Assembly (NCBI GenBank): GCA_017420625.1
Contig: JAFOIR010000232.1
Coordinates: 1-9,783 of the forward strand
DNA length: 9,783 nucleotides
Origin: Bacillota bacterium
GTDB lineage: Bacteria; Bacillota_A; Clostridia; Lachnospirales; Bianqueaceae
Direction of reading: 5' to 3'
The notes beneath the pieces are model-generated. The model did no database searches and was not told the DNA's origin. It saw only the letters and a program-made list of their open reading frames with translations. The translations under genes and the position numbers were made by a program. This document shows, one piece after another, positions 5,852-9,783 of this stretch. Numbering within the stretch: position 1 is the first letter of the stretch; every line of letters starts with the position of its first letter.

Positions 5852-7228
5852 ATGCAGTACCGAATCGAAAGAGATTCCATCGGTGAAAGAAAGATCCCGA
5901 TGGATGCCTATTATGGTGTACAGTCTCTGAGAGGACATGAAAACTTCAATATCACTGGTCACCATCTGAATCCGGCGTACATTGAATCGCTGGCTGAGAT
6001 CAAAATGGCCTGCGCGATCACGAATTATGAACAGCACGAGTTTTCTCAGAATATCTGCGAAGCCATCTGTCAGGCTTGCCGGGAAATTCTTGAAGGCCGG
6101 TTCCACGATTCGTTCATCTGTGATCCGGTGCAGGGAAGTGCAGGCACAACGATCAATATGAATGCCAATGAGGTGATCGCTAATCGGGCAATAGAGATCC
6201 TGGGCGGACAGAAAGGCGACTACAGTATCGTCCATCCCAACGATCATGTGAACCGCTCACAGTCGACCAACGATGTGATTCCGACAGCCGGGAAGATGAC
6301 AGCCATCAAATTGTTAAAAGAAGCGCAGGAACAGCTTCGCAGGCTGGAACATGCGCTGGCTGTCAAAGAAAAGGAATTCTGGGATATCATCAAGATGGGA
6401 CGCACGGAAATGCAGGATGCCGTTCCGATCAGGCTGGGTCAGGAATTTGGTGCATACAAATGTGCCGTTAAGCGCGATATCCGCCGGTTCGATCACGCTA
6501 TTGAAGAAATGTCTGTAGTGAATATGGGTGCGACTGCGGTAGGAACCAGCCTCAATGCGCCGAAAGCATATGTGGACACGATCGTTCCCAATCTGGTGAA
6601 AGTCAGCGGCCTGGAGCTGACACAGTGCGAAAATCTGGTGGATGGCACTCAGAATCTGGATTGCTTTGCTTTTGTTTCTTCCATCCTGAAAACCTGTGTG
6701 ATATCTCTTGCCAAGATGTCTCATGATCTGATGCTGATGTCTTCCGGACCACGCTGTGGATTCGGCGAGATCATCCTTCCTTCCAAACAGAACGGATCTT
6801 CGATCATGCCAGGTAAAGTCAATCCTGTCGTTCCTGAAGTCATTGCGCAGATCTCGTATCTGATCATTGGAAACGATACTACCATCATGATGGCATGTGA
6901 AGGCGGACAGCTGGAACTGAATGCTTATGAGCCGGTTGTTTTCTACAAGCTGTTTGAATCGATCAATGCGATCACCGGCGGTGTAGAAACACTGGTGGAC
7001 AACTGTATCCCGGATATCGTGGCAAATGAGAAAAAATGTCATGATTATGTCGAGCATTCCGTAGGCATTATCACCGCCATTGCTCCGGAAGTCGGTTATC
7101 AGGCAGCAGCGGATATCGCCAAGGAAGCGATCCGCACCGGGCGACCGGTCCGGGAAGTTCTGAAAGCCAAAAAGATCATGCCGGATGAAGAAGTAGATAA
7201 ACTGCTCGTTCCTGAGAAAATGGTCTGA
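5852..7228 (+). CDS. aspA: Aspartate ammonia-lyase (aspartase)
   Basis: Cytosolic enzyme of the fumarase/aspartase superfamily that deaminates L-aspartate to fumarate and ammonia. The 458 residues match the family. Conserved blocks are GSAGTTINMNANEVIANRA (95-113), HPNDHVN-SQSTND (128-141), the aspartase-type GRTEMQDAVPIRLGQEF (183-199) and the signature GSSIMPGKVNP (315-325). Ser316 in the last block aligns with the general-base serine of characterised aspartases, by pattern rather than computed alignment. The DAVPIRLGQEF block favours aspartase over fumarase. Position 186 is Glu where known aspartases have His or Gln. AGGAGG (5842-5847) lies 4 bases before the ATG. It probably shares a transcript with metY and is followed by a strong hairpin. 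Fumarate may feed fumarate reduction, while metY uses an aspartate-derived substrate. Confidence 0.93.
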   Translation: MQYRIERDSIGERKIPMDAYYGVQSLRGHENFNITGHHLNPAYIESLAEIKMACAITNYEQHEFSQNICEAICQACREILEGRFHDSFICDPVQGSAGTTINMNANEVIANRAIEILGGQKGDYSIVHPNDHVNRSQSTNDVIPTAGKMTAIKLLKEAQEQLRRLEHALAVKEKEFWDIIKMGRTEMQDAVPIRLGQEFGAYKCAVKRDIRRFDHAIEEMSVVNMGATAVGTSLNAPKAYVDTIVPNLVKVSGLELTQCENLVDGTQNLDCFAFVSSILKTCVISLAKMSHDLMLMSSGPRCGFGEIILPSKQNGSSIMPGKVNPVVPEVIAQISYLIIGNDTTIMMACEGGQLELNAYEPVVFYKLFESINAITGGVETLVDNCIPDIVANEKKCHDYVEHSVGIITAIAPEVGYQAAADIAKEAIRTGRPVREVLKAKKIMPDEEVDKLLVPEKMV

Positions 7229-7233
7229 TCATC

Positions 7234-7262
7234 TTGCTAAAACGACCCCGATGAGGTAGAAT
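7234..7262 (+). promoter_or_regulatory. Candidate promoter of the lactonase-metF-metH operon
   Basis: TTGCTA (7234-7239, four of six -35 matches) and TAGAAT (7257-7262, five of six -10 matches) have exactly 17 bases between them. The predicted start near 7269 gives a leader of about 26 bases. The -10 lies inside the 5' arm of the aspA terminator hairpin, so transcripts from here would carry only the 3' arm. Confidence 0.6.
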
Positions 7263-7294
7263 GAAATATCATTCTACTTTATCGGGGGTATTTT
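7246..7294 (+). terminator. Long hairpin after aspA, terminator-like, overlapping the next gene's RBS
   Basis: Bases 7246-7264 pair with 7269-7287 as an uninterrupted 19-bp stem (two G-U pairs) around loop AATA (7265-7268). The base of the stem is CCCCG/CGGGG. It is followed by GTATTTTATG, a short U-run that ends at the lactonase ATG. The run GGGGGT (7284-7289), the only Shine-Dalgarno candidate for the lactonase, is largely within the 3' arm. In aspA read-through RNA the site would be paired. Confidence 0.75.
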
Positions 7295-8362
7295 ATGTAT
7301 AACGTTTATCTTGGATGCTATACACATCAGAATACATCACAGGATGGTGAGAGTTCGCAGGGGATCTATCTTCTGAAGATCGATGAGAACGGCATTTTGA
7401 AGGATCGAAAGCTGGCCTCTGTTGTCACCTCCCCCAGTTATTTTTACCTGACCAAAGACAATTCCAAATTGTTTGCCGTAACAGAAGCTCCAAACGAAAA
7501 AGGCAAGATCCTTTGCTATGCGGTAGGAAAAGAAGGTGAGCTGACACTTCTTTCAGAGCGGACAGCAGCCGGCGGTGGACTCTGTCACGTCATGATGGAT
7601 CCGGAAGAGAAATACCTGGTCGTTACGTGTTATGAAGATGCAACGATCCAGTCCTATCCCGTTGAAGACGGCAAGATTACCCCCATGTTTTCTCTTCGTC
7701 ATCATCTGGGATCCGGTCCTGTTCTGGAACGTCAGGAAGCAGCACATACACACAGTGTGACCATGACACCGGACGGAGCCTATGCGGTCGTCTGCGATCT
7801 GGGAACGGACATGCTGAATGTTTATACGATTGGAGCAGAATCAGGCAAACTGCACCGGGCTATCAAGATGAATTTTGTTTGCCCGCCCGGATGCGGCCCG
7901 AGGCACATGGTATTCAGCCCGAATGGCAAATATGCCTATGTGGCCTGCGAACTGAGTTCTGAGATCCTGGTGCTGTCCTATGACAGAGAAAAAGGATTTG
8001 AGCTCATTTCCAAGGTTAGTACCCTGTCGCCGGAATATGGCGTCAGCCATAATTTCCCTGCGGCGATCCGTATTACCAAAGACGGAAGGTTTATTTATCT
8101 TTCAAACCGGGGAGAGGACACGATCGCGATCTTTAAGGCAGATCCCGAAACAGGACTGATCGTGCTGCAGATGAGTGCCTCGACCAGAGGATGGTATCCG
8201 AGAGATTTCATCCTGACCAAAGATGAGAAGTTCCTGATTGCTGCCAATCAGCTTTCCGACAATCTTGTTATTTATGAACGGGATCTGCGGACCGGTCTTT
8301 TATCACTGACAGATGAAAAACCTATGCCGCAAAAACCCATAGCTCTGGAGGAACTGGCCTGA
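7295..8362 (+). CDS. Lactonase family beta-propeller protein (6-phosphogluconolactonase-like)
   Basis: Member of the YbhE/Pgl-type lactonase family, seven-bladed beta-propellers. The characterised E. coli relative hydrolyses 6-phosphogluconolactone, but other members have different or unknown substrates. The 355-residue length fits. Repeated blade motifs are visible: AHTHSV (150-155) followed by TPDGAYAVVCDLGTD, GPRHMVFSPNGKYAYV (from 201), FPAAIRITKDGRFIYLSNRG, and GWYPRDF (299-305) followed by LTKDEKFLIAANQLSDN. No signal peptide is seen, so it is probably cytosolic. The start is supported by GGGGGT 6 bases upstream, a weak and partly base-paired site. The stop overlaps the metF ATG by one base, implying translational coupling, although no pentose-phosphate gene is near. 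The true substrate is uncertain. Confidence 0.88.
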   Translation: MYNVYLGCYTHQNTSQDGESSQGIYLLKIDENGILKDRKLASVVTSPSYFYLTKDNSKLFAVTEAPNEKGKILCYAVGKEGELTLLSERTAAGGGLCHVMMDPEEKYLVVTCYEDATIQSYPVEDGKITPMFSLRHHLGSGPVLERQEAAHTHSVTMTPDGAYAVVCDLGTDMLNVYTIGAESGKLHRAIKMNFVCPPGCGPRHMVFSPNGKYAYVACELSSEILVLSYDREKGFELISKVSTLSPEYGVSHNFPAAIRITKDGRFIYLSNRGEDTIAIFKADPETGLIVLQMSASTRGWYPRDFILTKDEKFLIAANQLSDNLVIYERDLRTGLLSLTDEKPMPQKPIALEELA

Positions 8363-9243
8363 TGCGAGTAATAGACCTATTGAATTCTGACCGCCCGACA
8401 CTGTCTTTTGAGGTTTTTCCTCCCAAAACACAGGATAAGTTTGAAAATGTCATTCATGCAGCTTATGAGATCGGGCATCTCCATCCTGATTTTATGAGTG
8501 TGACCTATGGTGCAGGCGGCGGCAGAAGCCGATATACAGTCGAAATGGTGGATCAGCTTCAAAATGAGCTGAATATCCCGGTGCTTTCTCATCTGACCTG
8601 TGTTTCTTCAACGCGTGACCAGGTGAAAGAAGTTCTGGAAAAGCTGAAAGAGAAAAAGATCGAAAACATCCTGGCACTTCGCGGGGATATCCCGGAAGAT
8701 GGAGGAGTATCCGAATATCGGCATGCATCAGATCTGATCGAAGAAATTCGTTCGAGCGGAGATTTCTGTATCGGAGCGGCCTGCTACCCGGAAGGTCATC
8801 CTGAGTCATCCGACAAGAATGAAGATCTGAAGTATCTGAAAGAAAAAGTTGATGCCGGCGTGGATTTTCTCACTACACAGATGTTTTTCCAGAATGACCT
8901 GTTTTACCGTTTTCTGTACCGGATCCGTGAGATCGGGATCGAAGTACCTGTCTGTGCAGGCATCATGCCGGTGACGTCCAGCAGGCAGCTTAAGAGGATC
9001 GGCGGAATGTCCGGCGCATTCATGCCGCAGAACTTTATTGCCATGGTAGATCGGTTCGGAGGATCGGCCGATGCCATGAAACAGGCAGGCGTACAGTATG
9101 CGGCTCAACAGATTATCGACCTTCTGGCGAACGGTGTTAAGCACATACATGTCTATACCATGAATCGTCCGGATATAGCGGCGGCGATTCTGGATAATCT
9201 CTCGGAGATCTGGAAATATGAAATTTCTCGAAGCACTGAATAA
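8362..9243 (+). CDS. metF: Methylenetetrahydrofolate reductase
   Basis: FAD-dependent TIM-barrel enzyme that reduces 5,10-methylenetetrahydrofolate to 5-methyltetrahydrofolate, the methyl donor used by MetH. The 293 residues match bacterial MetF. Motifs are SFEVFPPK with the catalytic Glu17, SVTYGAGG, the LTCV strand, ALRGDIP with Asp109 at the FAD site, AACYPEGHPE, and TTQMFFQ (171-177), where Gln173 is the folate-contact glutamine. CAGIMPVTS and HVYTMNR follow. The start is the TGATG overlap with the lactonase stop; GGAGG (8347-8351) lies 10 bases upstream inside that gene. The last 26 bases overlap the start of metH. The electron donor (NADH or ferredoxin partner) cannot be read here, and no metV-like gene is adjacent. 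Confidence 0.96.
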   Translation: MRVIDLLNSDRPTLSFEVFPPKTQDKFENVIHAAYEIGHLHPDFMSVTYGAGGGRSRYTVEMVDQLQNELNIPVLSHLTCVSSTRDQVKEVLEKLKEKKIENILALRGDIPEDGGVSEYRHASDLIEEIRSSGDFCIGAACYPEGHPESSDKNEDLKYLKEKVDAGVDFLTTQMFFQNDLFYRFLYRIREIGIEVPVCAGIMPVTSSRQLKRIGGMSGAFMPQNFIAMVDRFGGSADAMKQAGVQYAAQQIIDLLANGVKHIHVYTMNRPDIAAAILDNLSEIWKYEISRSTE

Positions 9244-9783
9244 ACAAACGATTTTCTTTGACGGAGCCATGGGCACCCAACTGATGGAACAGGGTCTTCA
9301 GCTGGGCGATATTCCTGAAACCTGGAATATTCTCCATCCGGAAAAGATTCTCAGGGTTCATGAAAACTATCTGGCGGCAGGGGCACATGTTATCCAGGCC
9401 AATACGTTCGGAGTCAACCGATACAAACTGGAAGGAACGCCTTATACGGTAGCGGATCTTGTGAGTGCGGCCTTTGATCTGACAGATCAGGCATTAAAGG
9501 ACGTTCCGACAGATCTTGGAAGAGGTTTTGCTGCGCTGGATATCGGATCGATCGGAAAACTGTTCAAACCCCTCGGAGATCTCACATTTGAGGATGCCTA
9601 CGAGACATTTTCCGAGATCGTCCTGGCTGGAAAGGACAGAGCAGATCTCATCCTGATCGAAACGATGAGTGATCCCTATGAGATGAAAGCAGCTGCTCTG
9701 GCAGCCAGGCAAAACAGTGATCTTCCTGTCGTCGTAACCATGACAGTCGGCGAAGACGGAAGACTATTCAGCGGCGGCAAGCC
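9218..9783 (+). CDS. metH: Methionine synthase, N-terminal homocysteine-binding domain (3'-truncated by the window)
   Basis: Homocysteine S-methyltransferase domain that accepts a methyl group, in MetH from methylcobalamin recharged by 5-methyltetrahydrofolate. The frame is open from the ATG at 9218 to the window edge (188 complete codons). Motifs are the entry strand FFDGAMGTQL (13-22), the ILHPEKIL helix, AAGAHVIQANTFGVN with KL following, DIGSIGKLFKPLGDL and LIETMSD (147-152 region). The zinc-binding cysteines lie beyond the edge, as would any folate and B12 domains, so full-length MetH versus a stand-alone or MTHFR-fused methyltransferase cannot be decided. The GKLFKPLGDL block resembles B12-dependent MetH, and a separate metF upstream argues against a fusion. 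GGAG at 9204-9207 lies 10 bases before the ATG, inside metF, which it overlaps by 26 bases. Confidence 0.87.
   Translation, partial: MKFLEALNKQTIFFDGAMGTQLMEQGLQLGDIPETWNILHPEKILRVHENYLAAGAHVIQANTFGVNRYKLEGTPYTVADLVSAAFDLTDQALKDVPTDLGRGFAALDIGSIGKLFKPLGDLTFEDAYETFSEIVLAGKDRADLILIETMSDPYEMKAAALAARQNSDLPVVVTMTVGEDGRLFSGGK

Overview
The window looks like ordinary chromosome from a mid-GC Bacillota. An Erysipelotrichia-like gut anaerobe is plausible, but that is inference from protein style and gene content; no marker gene here settles it. Coding density is very high, ribosome-binding sites are strong AGGAGG types, and no insertion sequence, phage, plasmid or CRISPR sequence was seen. No stretch over 300 bases lacks a gene.

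Layout. The left edge (to 916, + strand) is the C-terminal part of an oxaloacetate decarboxylase/pyruvate carboxylase-type carboxyltransferase that ends without a biotin domain. A hairpin terminator (943-973) separates it from a leftward block (2.3 to 4.4 kb, - strand). Read in transcription order this block is an AEC-family transporter, a DegV-family fatty-acid-binding protein, tRNA-Leu(UAG) with its own near-consensus promoter and terminator, and the replication-fork ATPase RarA.

From 4550 rightward (+ strand) lies a methionine/aspartate block. It holds metY (homocysteine from O-acetylhomoserine and sulfide), aspA (aspartate to fumarate and ammonia), a beta-propeller lactonase, metF (5-methyltetrahydrofolate supply) and the start of metH (homocysteine methylation), which runs off the right edge. 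MetY, MetF and MetH form a contiguous route to methionine: MetY makes homocysteine, MetF makes the methyl donor, MetH joins them. AspA competes for aspartate, the carbon source of homoserine. Its product fumarate is metabolically close to the oxaloacetate handled by the left-edge enzyme.

The most interesting DNA is regulatory. (1) A perfect 21-bp palindrome at 4491-4511 sits between the divergent AEC and metY genes, and each arm carries an extended -10 for one direction. (2) A 19-bp hairpin at 7246-7287 after aspA has a -10 element in its 5' arm and the next gene's Shine-Dalgarno in its 3' arm, so the same DNA may act as terminator, promoter and translational switch. I saw no convincing novel multi-gene system; the coding content belongs to known families.
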